This document shows positions 6,097 through 11,908 of a stretch of 11,908 nt of DNA, in pieces; the stretch's first letter is position 1; every line of letters begins with the position of its first letter. The position numbers and the translations under genes were made by a program. Location of the stretch: positions 1 through 11,908 of the forward strand of contig CAYOYH010000022.1 in NCBI GenBank assembly GCA_964408165.1. Reading direction: 5' to 3'. The notes beneath the pieces are model-generated. The model ran no database searches, was not told the DNA's origin, and saw only the letters and a list, made by a program, of their open reading frames with translations. The DNA is from CAYOYH01 sp964408165. Lineage in GTDB: Bacteria > Patescibacteriota > Saccharimonadia > Saccharimonadales > CAYOYH01.

Positions 6097-6146
6097 AGTT
6101 TTCTTTAATGTCGGCAAGAACTCAAAGAAACACAGGAGACGGGGGT

Positions 6147-6174
6147 GGTAAATGGTAGGCGGCAGAGGGGGAAT
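6147..6174 (+). repeat. Purine-rich degenerate heptamers, 4 units
   Basis: Four units in phase, GGTAAAT and GGTAGGC followed by GGCAGAG and GGGGAAT. This is a weak array, listed because GGTAGGC also occurs in the 2565-2620 array. Confidence 0.35.
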
Positions 6175-6209
6175 AACAAAGCTAACGAAACCCAACAAAT
6201 GCCTACACC

Positions 6210-6265
6210 TTCCCACTCCCTGTTTCCTGCTTCCTGTTTCCTGTTTTCTAACTTCTAACTCTGTT
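6210..6265 (+). repeat. TTCCTGT-type heptamer array upstream of valS, 8 units
   Basis: Eight units in a single phase with a TTCCTGT core (TTCCTGC and TTCCTGT neighbours), decaying into TTTCTAA and CTTCTAA. The same CCTGTTT family recurs at 11326-11388 and, inverted, at 11791-11832. The array runs directly into a possible valS -10 box. Confidence 0.7.
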
Positions 6266-6270
6266 ACAAT
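6265..6270 (+). promoter_or_regulatory. Possible -10 box for valS
   Basis: TACAAT, five of six matches to TATAAT, about 110 nt before the valS ATG. The -35 region lies in the heptamer array and is poor. If used, the message would carry a leader of about 100 nt containing the 6317-6344 hairpin. Confidence 0.3.
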
Positions 6271-6316
6271 AGTCTCTGAAAACAAAAATGTTCCAAAAAA
6301 CAACTTGTGCAGGACG

Positions 6317-6344
6317 ACAACGCTAGTATTGGAGTGCTAGTTGT
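6317..6344 (+). promoter_or_regulatory. Hairpin / operator-like site in the valS leader
   Basis: ACAA (6317-6320) and CTAG (6323-6326) pair with CTAG (6337-6340) and TTGT (6341-6344), with CG bulged. The inner 18 bases (6323-6340) match 14 of 18 positions of the palindrome over the HTH-HAD promoter (10010-10027, read on the minus strand). It lies 39 nt before the valS ATG. A role in valS control is speculative. Confidence 0.3.
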
Positions 6345-6379
6345 GTGTTTAGTGCGTTTCACACGAAATTCAAAAAATT

Positions 6380-8941
6380 ATGAAATTACCAAAATTATAC
6401 CAACCAGCTCAATACGAGGACACCGTCTACGCCCTTTGGGAAAAGAGTGGTGCTTTCGCGCCCACAACTTCTGGTAAGGAAAATTACAGCGTAGTTATGC
6501 CGCCGCCAAACGCCAACGGTGATTTACACCTAGGGCACGCACTAACAGTGGCGGTACAAGACACTCTAATCCGCTACCACCGTATGAGGGGTTTTAATAC
6601 GCTATATTTGCCTGGGGCAGATCACGCTGGTTTTGAAACATGGGTAGTTTATGAAAAAAAGCTCAATGAACAGGGGAAAACTAGGTTCGATTTCACCCGA
6701 GAAGAACTTTTTGACCAAGTCTGGAAATTCGTTGAAAACCACAAAGGCAATATGCTGGAGCAAACTCGCAAACTCGGCGTTAGTGCCGACTGGAGCAAGT
6801 TCACCTACACTCTAGACGAAAAGATAATCAAAACCACCTACGCCACCTTCAAACGACTCTGGGATGACGGGTTGATTTACAGAGGTGAAAGGCTAGTCAA
6901 CTATTGCACCTCTCACCGTACCAGTTTTGCTGACATTGAAGTAGAATACATCGAACAAAAATCGCCACTTTACTACCTAAAATACGGCCCTTTCACCCTG
7001 GCAACTACCCGCCCTGAAACTAAATTCGGCGACACTGCCGTGGCAGTGCACCCCGACGACAAACGCTACTCTAAATACATCGGCAAAGTTATCGAGGTGG
7101 AGGGAGTAAACGGCAAATTTGAACTACGAGTGATTGGCGACGAAATGGTTGACCCTAAGTTCGGCACTGGTGTGGTTAAAATCACCCCCGCGCATGATCT
7201 AAACGACTGGGAAGTAGCCCAGCGCCACAACCTACCCGCCGTAAGAGTTATCAACCACGACGGAACCATGAACCACCAGGCTGGACACTTCGAAGGCCTG
7301 AGCGTACTCGAAGCCAGAGAAGCAGTTGTGCAGGCGCTCCAAGAGAAAGGCTTGTTGGTTAAAATAGACCAAGATTACACCAACAAAATCGGTATTTGCT
7401 ACAAATGCACCACTGTTATTGAACCAATGTTGATGAAGCAATGGTTCGTCAAAATGAAGCCCCTAGCAGAGATGGCGAAGAAGTCCCTAAACAGCGACCA
7501 GATAAAATTCTACCCTCAGTCCAAAAAAGGCGTAGTGCTCCGTTATTTGGATGAGATTAAAGACTGGAATATCTCCAGGCAGATTGCCTGGGGGTTGCCG
7601 ATACCAGCATTTCAAAATGTTAACGATGAAGATGATTGGGTCTATAACGAAAACACTACAGAGGAAATACTGCATATTGACGGTCAAACTTACCACCGCG
7701 ATCCCGATGTTTTTGACACCTGGTTTAGTTCGGGTCAGTGGCCCTTTGCCACCTTAAATTACCCCGATGGTAAAGATTACAAAAAATTCTACCCCCTGAG
7801 CGTCATGGAGACTGGCTATGACATCCTAATCCAGTGGGTCACCCGCATGATCATGCTAGGGCTCTACACTACTGGTGAAATACCTTTCAAAGATGTCTAC
7901 CTGCATGGGTTGGTGCTGGACAAAGAGGGTCAGAAAATGAGTAAATCGAAAAATAATGTTATCAACCCTATTGAACTGCTCGACAAATATGGATCCGACG
8001 CGCTCAGAATGGGGCTTTTGCAGGGGCGAAGTGCCGGCATAAACCAAGCTTTTTCTGAAGACAAAGTAGTTGGTGCTAGAAATTTTGCCAACAAGCTTTG
8101 GAATGTGGCACGCTATACAGAGTCTGCACTGGGCGACGATTATCAGCATTCGCGTCAAATAAAACCACTGACCAGCGCTGACCACTGGATGCTGGGCCGA
8201 ATAAACAGCGAAACAGCGCACATCAGTAAACTTATCGAATCGTATCGTTTTGGCGCCAGCTACGAAGCTGTTTACCGCCTACTTTGGAATGATATAGCCG
8301 ATTGGTATTTGGAGGTATCGAAAAAACATCTAAACAAAGATGTTTTAGCCTACGCCTTGGAGAGTATTCTAAAATTAGCGCACCCGATGGCGCCTTTCGT
8401 TACTGAGACTATCTGGGCGACGCTTAAATGGGAGGATTCACTACTGATAAACTCTGATTTTCCGAAGCCTGTCAAGCACAGCGCTAAAAGCGCTCAGGAG
8501 TTCGAAAAAGTGAAGTTGTTGGTGAGTGAAATACGCTACTTAACATCGCAGCTTGGTCTGCGCCAAAATACACTCTACTATTCGGGCGACAAATTTATCG
8601 AAAAGAACCAAGAACTCATAGTTTCACTGTCTAATCTCGCCGGTGCCTCAGCAGTAGATTCGGGCTACGGCTTACATCTGACATCGGTAGAAGTAAACGC
8701 CTGGATAGATGTAGAAAAAAACATTATCCATGACTACTACAAAGGGTTGGTGGAGCAGCAGAAAAAGTTTGAAAAACAACTCCAAAATCTAGAAAAACGA
8801 TTAAAAAATAAAGCCTACACAAGCGGTGCGCCAAAGAAGCTAGTAGACGAAACTAAAACTCAAATAACAGAGGTGAAAGAGACACTGGCTCGCGTAAAAA
8901 AACAGACTAACTCTATCGAAGAAACTCTTCGGAAAATTTAA
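6380..8941 (+). CDS. valS: Valine--tRNA ligase
   Basis: ValRS charges tRNA-Val with valine and hydrolyses mischarged Thr-tRNA-Val. The 853 residues are complete. Seen: PPPN 41-44 and the class I signature HLGH 50-53; DHAGFET 81-87; editing domain starting at TTRPET 209-214; ISRQIAWGLPIPA 398-410; KMSKS 519-523; anticodon-binding helical domain from about 600; and a C-terminal coiled-coil arm from about 790 to 853 rich in Lys/Glu/Gln, as in ValRS. A zinc knuckle appears to be C176-x2-H179 with C340-x2-C343, where the first half usually reads CxxC. The ATG at 6380 has no Shine-Dalgarno; MKLPKLYQPAQYE is the expected N-terminus. It stands alone on the plus strand, flanked by repeat spacers, and ends in TAA. 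LeuRS and IleRS are excluded by the C-terminal arm and the active-site motifs. Confidence 0.96.
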   Translation: MKLPKLYQPAQYEDTVYALWEKSGAFAPTTSGKENYSVVMPPPNANGDLHLGHALTVAVQDTLIRYHRMRGFNTLYLPGADHAGFETWVVYEKKLNEQGKTRFDFTREELFDQVWKFVENHKGNMLEQTRKLGVSADWSKFTYTLDEKIIKTTYATFKRLWDDGLIYRGERLVNYCTSHRTSFADIEVEYIEQKSPLYYLKYGPFTLATTRPETKFGDTAVAVHPDDKRYSKYIGKVIEVEGVNGKFELRVIGDEMVDPKFGTGVVKITPAHDLNDWEVAQRHNLPAVRVINHDGTMNHQAGHFEGLSVLEAREAVVQALQEKGLLVKIDQDYTNKIGICYKCTTVIEPMLMKQWFVKMKPLAEMAKKSLNSDQIKFYPQSKKGVVLRYLDEIKDWNISRQIAWGLPIPAFQNVNDEDDWVYNENTTEEILHIDGQTYHRDPDVFDTWFSSGQWPFATLNYPDGKDYKKFYPLSVMETGYDILIQWVTRMIMLGLYTTGEIPFKDVYLHGLVLDKEGQKMSKSKNNVINPIELLDKYGSDALRMGLLQGRSAGINQAFSEDKVVGARNFANKLWNVARYTESALGDDYQHSRQIKPLTSADHWMLGRINSETAHISKLIESYRFGASYEAVYRLLWNDIADWYLEVSKKHLNKDVLAYALESILKLAHPMAPFVTETIWATLKWEDSLLINSDFPKPVKHSAKSAQEFEKVKLLVSEIRYLTSQLGLRQNTLYYSGDKFIEKNQELIVSLSNLAGASAVDSGYGLHLTSVEVNAWIDVEKNIIHDYYKGLVEQQKKFEKQLQNLEKRLKNKAYTSGAPKKLVDETKTQITEVKETLARVKKQTNSIEETLRKI

Positions 8942-8962
8942 CACACATTTCGCACTTTCAAT

Positions 8963-9111
8963 TTAGACGACAGACTCTAGGAGCTAGAGGGGGTCGTATT
9001 TCGTGACTCGTAGTTGGTAAGTTAGACGACAGACGACAGATTCTAGAAACTAGAGGTAGGGAGTTCCGAGTTCCTATTCTAGATTCTATCGTCTAACGTC
9101 TGTCGTCTAAC
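8963..9111. repeat. Heptamer array with 15-bp inverted repeat after valS
   Basis: From 9012 to 9109 the DNA divides into 14 heptamers in one phase, including two ACGACAG, two GAGTTCC and two TCGTCTA units. GTTAGACGACAGACG (9021-9035) is exactly inverted at 9097-9111, making a long stem with a 61-nt loop. TTAGACGACAGA also occurs at 8963. The stem could end transcription from both valS and the converging HTH-HAD gene, but it has no U-tract. No gene is seen in 8942-9145. Confidence 0.75.
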
Positions 9112-9112
9112 C

Positions 9113-9124
9113 CAGGCGGACAGG
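9113..9124 (-). repeat. Dispersed 12-mer shared with the 5.9-kb palindrome region
   Basis: CAGGCGGACAGG is the exact reverse complement of CCTGTCCGCCTG at 5867-5878. At the first site it runs into the palindrome CTGCCGGCAG. Both look like fragments of one dispersed palindromic repeat. Confidence 0.5.
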
Positions 9125-9145
9125 TAATCAGAGAAGAACAGCGTG

Positions 9146-10003
9146 TTAAAGATTGTCGACGATTTCGCGAAGGCGTTGTACCGAATCTTCGGGGTTATAA
9201 CTGTCGAACCACATAACTCGCCAGCCTAATTTCTCGGCAGCAATTAAATTTACTCTAGAATCGTCAATAAATAGTATTTCCTCACCTCTGTAACCCGATC
9301 GTTCTTCGGCTATTTCATAAATGGCTTGGCTGGGTTTGATTGCTCCCTCTACAGATGAGTCGACGACGGCGTCAAATTTTATATTCGGCAGCAAGCCTTT
9401 ACGGCTTAACTCATCTACGAAACCAGGCATAGTGTTCGTCAGTAAGCCCACCTTCACCCTGGAGTGTACGTCTTCGAGGCATTGATGCATTGCTTTTATC
9501 GGCCTTACAGTCTTCATGTAATGTTTTCCCCAGTCGACGCTTTTAACCCCTAGGTGCTGTGCCACCGACTGATTGAATTGCTCCATAGTTATGCTTCCCT
9601 CATTGACGGTGTCGTTGTAGTGCCAAAAAGCTGTTTCGATTAGCCCTAGATTGCAGCCCGTCTCTTCAGATATTGCCACAAATACTCGATGATGAAAACG
9701 CACCAACACTCCGTTCAGGTCGCTATACACAAATTTTATCTTGTTTTCTGGGGCACTCTTAGCTCCTGAGATAGCTTTACTACTACTCAGTTCGCCTGCA
9801 CCCAGCAATTCCCCTATCTGCAGGCCTAGCGCCTCGGAGAGGGCATAGACAGTGAAGAACGAGGGAGCTTTGATGGCTCCTTGTTCGATTTTAGCCAAAG
9901 TAGAGTAGGCCAAACCCGCTTTGTCAGACAAATCGTCTTGAGTCATGCCTGTTTCTTTGCGTGCTTGCTTGATAATTTGACCAAGCTGCCTACTACTAAC
10001 CAT
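9146..10003 (-). CDS. XRE-type HTH regulator fused to a HAD-superfamily hydrolase domain
   Basis: Residues about 6-65 form a Cro/C1-type helix-turn-helix (RQLGQIIKQARKETGMTQDD, then AYSTLAKIEQG). After a Ser/Ala-rich linker (66-87), residues 88-285 are a HAD domain: motif I D95-L-N-G-V-L, motif II T189 (GLLTNT), motif III K223 (AIKPSQ), motif IV D247-D248 (LFIDD). The second motif I Asp is Asn97, so phosphatase activity may be weak or the domain may only sense a phosphorylated ligand. The domain is a paralogue of the neighbouring 213-aa HAD protein: both end in ILFIDD, GW and FD..NP..SV. The gene has its own promoter, overlapped by a perfect palindrome, which suggests autoregulation. HTH and HAD assignments are firm; the ligand is unknown. 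Confidence 0.85.
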   Translation of the reverse strand: MVSSRQLGQIIKQARKETGMTQDDLSDKAGLAYSTLAKIEQGAIKAPSFFTVYALSEALGLQIGELLGAGELSSSKAISGAKSAPENKIKFVYSDLNGVLVRFHHRVFVAISEETGCNLGLIETAFWHYNDTVNEGSITMEQFNQSVAQHLGVKSVDWGKHYMKTVRPIKAMHQCLEDVHSRVKVGLLTNTMPGFVDELSRKGLLPNIKFDAVVDSSVEGAIKPSQAIYEIAEERSGYRGEEILFIDDSRVNLIAAEKLGWRVMWFDSYNPEDSVQRLREIVDNL

Positions 10004-10009
10004 ATGAGG

Positions 10010-10027
10010 CTAGTATAGCAATACTAG
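10010..10027 (-). promoter_or_regulatory. Perfect 7-4-7 palindrome, probable autoregulatory operator
   Basis: On the minus strand CTAGTAT-TGCT-ATACTAG, an 18-bp inverted repeat that covers the -10 box of the HTH-HAD gene. Its size and symmetry fit a dimeric XRE-family repressor. Binding is inferred from position only. Confidence 0.55.
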
Positions 10028-10041
10028 GTACCGTGCGGCAA
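10012..10041 (-). promoter_or_regulatory. Promoter of the HTH-HAD gene
   Basis: On the minus strand, -35 TTGCCG (10036-10041), an 18-bp spacer and -10 TATACT (10012-10017) with an extended TGC before it. The -35 begins immediately after the stop of the upstream HAD gene. TATACT ends eight bases before the ATG at 10003, the same distance as at tsaD, implying a leaderless message. Confidence 0.6.
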
Positions 10042-10683
10042 CTATATCTCCACGCCGTGCGATTTAATGTGCTTTCTAATGATTTTTACAGACTTTTTTG
10101 GGTTATCAGGGTCAAACTGGATAGTTTGCCAGCCGCGTCTCTTGGCGCCTGTAAGCTTAGAAGCCCTGTCGTCTATGAATAGGATGTTCTCGGGTAAAAC
10201 CTTGGCTTTTTCTTCGGCAACAGCCATTAGTTTGTCTTCTGGTTTTACCGAGCCGTGCTCGAAAGAGTACACTTCTGCAGCGTAGTCAAGATCAGGAATT
10301 AGTTTTTGACCAAAAAACACTTCTGGTGAGCCTCTCCAGGCATCACTTAAAAGACCAACGGGGAGAACTTTCGCGATTTCTGTTGCTAGTTCGTGCGATT
10401 CGCTGATTGGTCGAAGCGCTGAATTGTTTATTTCTACCCAGTTAAACTCTGGGTCGTCTATTGATAGGTGCTCTGCTGCTTTATGTGAATACTCTTTGAT
10501 GCTCATTTCGTCTGTGCATAACCAGTCAATATGCTCGTAGAAGAAGTCTTCCACATTCTGGGGGTCAAGATTATATTTTTCAGCAATAACAGTTGGAACG
10601 TGAGCGAAATACAACAGTACGTTGCCGATATCGAAGTAGACGAATTTTACCCGGTGTTTGGCGTTCGACTGGCTAACGGTCAT
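10042..10683 (-). CDS. HAD-superfamily hydrolase (HAD-IA, YihX-like)
   Basis: A single-domain HAD protein of 213 residues. Motif I is FDIGNVL with nucleophile D18; position +2 is Gly, as in the FDLGNVI group typified by YihX (glucose-1-phosphate phosphatase). Motif II S113 (GLLSDA), motif III K147 (GSVKPED), motif IV D171-D172 (LFIDDR). A helical cap occupies about residues 28-95. The substrate is probably a small phosphorylated metabolite. Its ATG overlaps the stop of the HIT gene as ATGA, so translation is probably coupled. The downstream HTH-HAD protein carries a paralogous domain, which suggests a local duplication followed by fusion to an HTH. Confidence 0.85.
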   Translation of the reverse strand: MTVSQSNAKHRVKFVYFDIGNVLLYFAHVPTVIAEKYNLDPQNVEDFFYEHIDWLCTDEMSIKEYSHKAAEHLSIDDPEFNWVEINNSALRPISESHELATEIAKVLPVGLLSDAWRGSPEVFFGQKLIPDLDYAAEVYSFEHGSVKPEDKLMAVAEEKAKVLPENILFIDDRASKLTGAKRRGWQTIQFDPDNPKKSVKIIRKHIKSHGVEI

Positions 10684-11081
10684 GAGGGCAGTATGGCTAA
10701 CTTCTCAGCCATAGAGGTCAATGCTTTATGATCTGGCTCGTCGGTTATGTTTGGAATACGGCGCAGTTCAACCTCGTTTTCTATGGGTAGGACTTTGACA
10801 TGTGCATGGGGAACGTCAAATCCTTCAATCACCACTCCGATCCTGGACGGCGAAAGGGCTGTTTTCATCTTATTCGCGATTTTGTGTACTATGCGCATCA
10901 GGCTAGCGAATTCACCCTCTTCTTGTTGTTCGAATGTCTTGGTGTGCTTTTTGGGAAAAACCAACACCTGACCGGGCTGAATGGGGTGAATATCCATGAC
11001 CGCCACTGTGTCTTCGTCCTCATAAACTTTGTGGCTAGGCACATCACCGCCGACTATTTTGCAAAGTATACAATCTGCCAT
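10680..11081 (-). CDS. HIT-family nucleotide-binding protein (HINT-like)
   Basis: A 133-residue histidine triad protein, likely a purine nucleoside phosphoramidate or dinucleotide hydrolase. Seen: C4-x2-C7 at the N-terminus with H46, the usual zinc site together with the first His of the triad; DIHPIQPGQVLVFPKKH 30-46; and the triad as PHAHVKVLP, giving H92, H94 (nucleophile) and K96. The third His of HxHxH is Lys, which may slow catalysis or change leaving-group handling. The ATG at 11081 has the best ribosome binding site in the window, AAGGAG six bases upstream. It is the first gene of a HIT-HAD operon. Confidence 0.9.
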   Translation of the reverse strand: MADCILCKIVGGDVPSHKVYEDEDTVAVMDIHPIQPGQVLVFPKKHTKTFEQQEEGEFASLMRIVHKIANKMKTALSPSRIGVVIEGFDVPHAHVKVLPIENEVELRRIPNITDEPDHKALTSMAEKLAILPS

Positions 11082-11100
11082 AGCAAACTCCTTTACTATT

Positions 11101-11106
11101 AGAATA
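11101..11106 (-). promoter_or_regulatory. Possible extended -10 of the HIT-HAD operon
   Basis: On the minus strand TGC-TATTCT, an extended -10, lies just upstream of AAGGAG. A perfect TTGACA is present at 11132-11137 but 25 bp away, too far to pair with it. CTATT-CT-AATAG (11096-11107) is a small palindrome over the -10. Confidence 0.35.
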
Positions 11107-11149
11107 GCATGCGTCTAAAGTCCACGCTTTTTGTCAAACTCCTAACCAA

Positions 11150-11268
11150 GAGGTGGGAGGTGAGAGGTAAGAGGTCGAAGGTTGAAGGTGAAAGGTGAAA
11201 GGTGGGGGGTCCGAGGTTTGAGTTGAGAGTTGTGAGTTATGAGGTCCGAATTGGAAGTTGCGGGATTC
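11150..11268 (+). repeat. GAGGTNN heptamer array, 17 units in phase
   Basis: The longest array in the window: 17 consecutive 7-nt units without a phase slip. Early units are GAGGTGG, GAGGTGA and GAGGTAA; the middle ones are AAGGTGA-like; later ones are GAGTTGA and GAGTTAT. Purine-rich on this strand. It lies upstream of the HIT promoter in a gene-free stretch. Confidence 0.85.
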
Positions 11269-11311
11269 TAGCTTTCCACTTTATAACTTTATAACTTTCA
11301 ACTTAATACTC

Positions 11312-11388
11312 CCCATCTGCCTCTTCCCATTTCCTGTTTGCTATTTCCTATTCCCTGTTTCCTATTCCCTGTTTCCTGTATCCTAGAT
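11312..11388 (+). repeat. CCTGTTT/CCTATTC heptamer array, 11 units in phase
   Basis: Eleven pyrimidine-rich units, with CCTGTTT and CCTATTC alternating in the core. The array ends two bases before the ATG of the metallopeptidase, so the repeats supply the whole upstream region of that gene. Confidence 0.85.
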
Positions 11389-11390
11389 TC

Positions 11391-11777
11391 ATGCTTCCTC
11401 AACACCTATCAGACGAAGATTTCAAAAAACTTGTAGTTGAGGGAATGGACGCCATCCCAAAGGAGTTTATCGACAAGATTAAAAATGTGGCAATTGTGAT
11501 TGCCGATTCTCCTTCACCCCAACAGCTGGGGCAGGTGGACGCTCGACACGGAGTAACGCTTCTTGGCCTCTACGAAGGGATTCCGCAGACCCAAAGGGGC
11601 GATTCATATTCCGGAGTTTTACCAGATAAAATTACTATTTTCAAAATTCCCTCACTGCGTGCTGCCTCGGATTTTGAAGATCTGCGCGCTCAAGTTAAAA
11701 ATACTGTTTGGCACGAGATAGCACACCATTTTGGGCTGGATCACGACCGTATTCATGAGCTTGAAAACAGAGGCTAG
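11391..11777 (+). CDS. Small zincin-like metallopeptidase (DUF1025/PF06262-type)
   Basis: A 128-residue single-domain protein of the minimal zincin-like family. The zinc site is HEIAHHFGLDH: H108, catalytic E109, H112, G115 and H118, the HExxHxxGxxH pattern. The N-terminal half (DFKKLVVEGMDAIPKEFIDK) matches the family's conserved start, followed by a short strand NVAIVIAD. No signal peptide or membrane helix, so it should act in the cytoplasm; substrates of the family are not established. The ATG at 11391 has no Shine-Dalgarno and lies directly after a heptamer array. It ends in TAG and is flanked by inverted copies of CCCATTTCCTGTTT. Confidence 0.85.
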   Translation: MLPQHLSDEDFKKLVVEGMDAIPKEFIDKIKNVAIVIADSPSPQQLGQVDARHGVTLLGLYEGIPQTQRGDSYSGVLPDKITIFKIPSLRAASDFEDLRAQVKNTVWHEIAHHFGLDHDRIHELENRG

Positions 11778-11832
11778 ATGCTGGAATGAAGCAAACAGCA
11801 AACAGGGAGCAGGAGATAGGAAACAGGAAATG
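11777..11832 (+). repeat. GCAAACA/GGAAACA heptamer array, 8 units
   Basis: Units in one phase starting at the metallopeptidase stop, with GCAAACA twice, then GGGAGCA and GGAAACA. This is the reverse-complement family of the CCTGTTT arrays. AAACAGGAAATGGG (11821-11834) is an exact inversion of 11326-11339. Confidence 0.8.
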
Positions 11833-11835
11833 GGA

Positions 11836-11851
11836 TCCGCTGTACAGCGGA
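11836..11851. other. 16-bp perfect palindrome
   Basis: TCCGCTGTACAGCGGA reads the same on both strands. It sits between two heptamer arrays. It has no loop spacer, so it is more likely a protein-binding or mobile-palindrome remnant than a terminator. Confidence 0.45.
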
Positions 11852-11856
11852 AGGAA

Positions 11857-11908
11857 ATACCGAATACTACATACCGTATACCCAATGACAAATGTTAAAT
11901 GGTAGACG
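11857..11908 (+). repeat. ATACCNN/ATGNNNA heptamer array running off the window
   Basis: Seven units in phase to 11905, such as ATACCGA, ATACCGT and ATACCCA, then ATGACAA and ATGTTAA. The array continues to the window edge, so its true length is unknown. Confidence 0.7.

Noticed and set aside
7856..8221. 121-aa open frame antisense to valS
   Set aside because: It lies within the KMSKS region of an intact valS and shows no family features.
11150..11268. CRISPR-like periodic array
   Set aside because: The period is 7 nt with no spacers between repeats; no cas genes nearby.
11652..11891. 79-aa open frame antisense to the metallopeptidase
   Set aside because: It covers the HExxH motif on the other strand and then repeat DNA.

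Overview
The window looks like a stretch of bacterial chromosome, most likely from a member of the Candidate Phyla Radiation (Patescibacteria). This is inferred from three things: a MurE-like ligase without the usual N-terminal UDP-binding domain, a ValRS with the motif variants I associate with that group, and compact genes with little Shine-Dalgarno signal. I cannot place it to class. TGA is used as a stop, so this is not one of the TGA-recoding lineages.

Layout. (1) 1-2620: a small unrecognised protein (95-595), a heavily decayed DDAH/amidinotransferase-type gene (652-1300), and a convergent 413-aa protein with a possible PD-(D/E)XK nuclease signature (1260-2501, minus). (2) 2621-5640: a minus-strand operon tsaD-murE with a TATAAT box just upstream of tsaD. 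TsaD is about 160 residues longer than normal; one of its two insertions is encoded by the same 7-nt repeat DNA that fills the spacers. (3) 5640-6380: a gene-free 740 bp packed with palindromes, a degenerate direct repeat and a 126-bp inverted-repeat element that folds as a three-way junction. (4) 6380-8941: intact valS. (5) 8942-9145: a repeat spacer with a 15-bp inverted repeat. (6) 9146-11081: a minus-strand cluster HIT, HAD phosphatase (ATGA overlap), then an HTH-HAD fusion under its own promoter, which is overlapped by a perfect 7-4-7 palindrome. (7) 11100-11908: repeat arrays flanking a small HExxHxxGxxH zincin.

How the genes relate. TsaD (t6A modification of tRNA) and ValRS serve translation; MurE serves peptidoglycan synthesis. 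The HIT/HAD/HTH-HAD set suggests nucleotide or sugar-phosphate hydrolysis with a self-regulated transcription factor, but substrates cannot be read from sequence.

The most striking signal is that nearly every spacer is written in degenerate tandem heptamers, in phase over 8-17 units, with different sequence families at different places. The same heptamers have entered the reading frame of tsaD. A second notable signal is the palindrome over the promoter of the HTH-HAD gene, with a 14/18 look-alike just upstream of valS.
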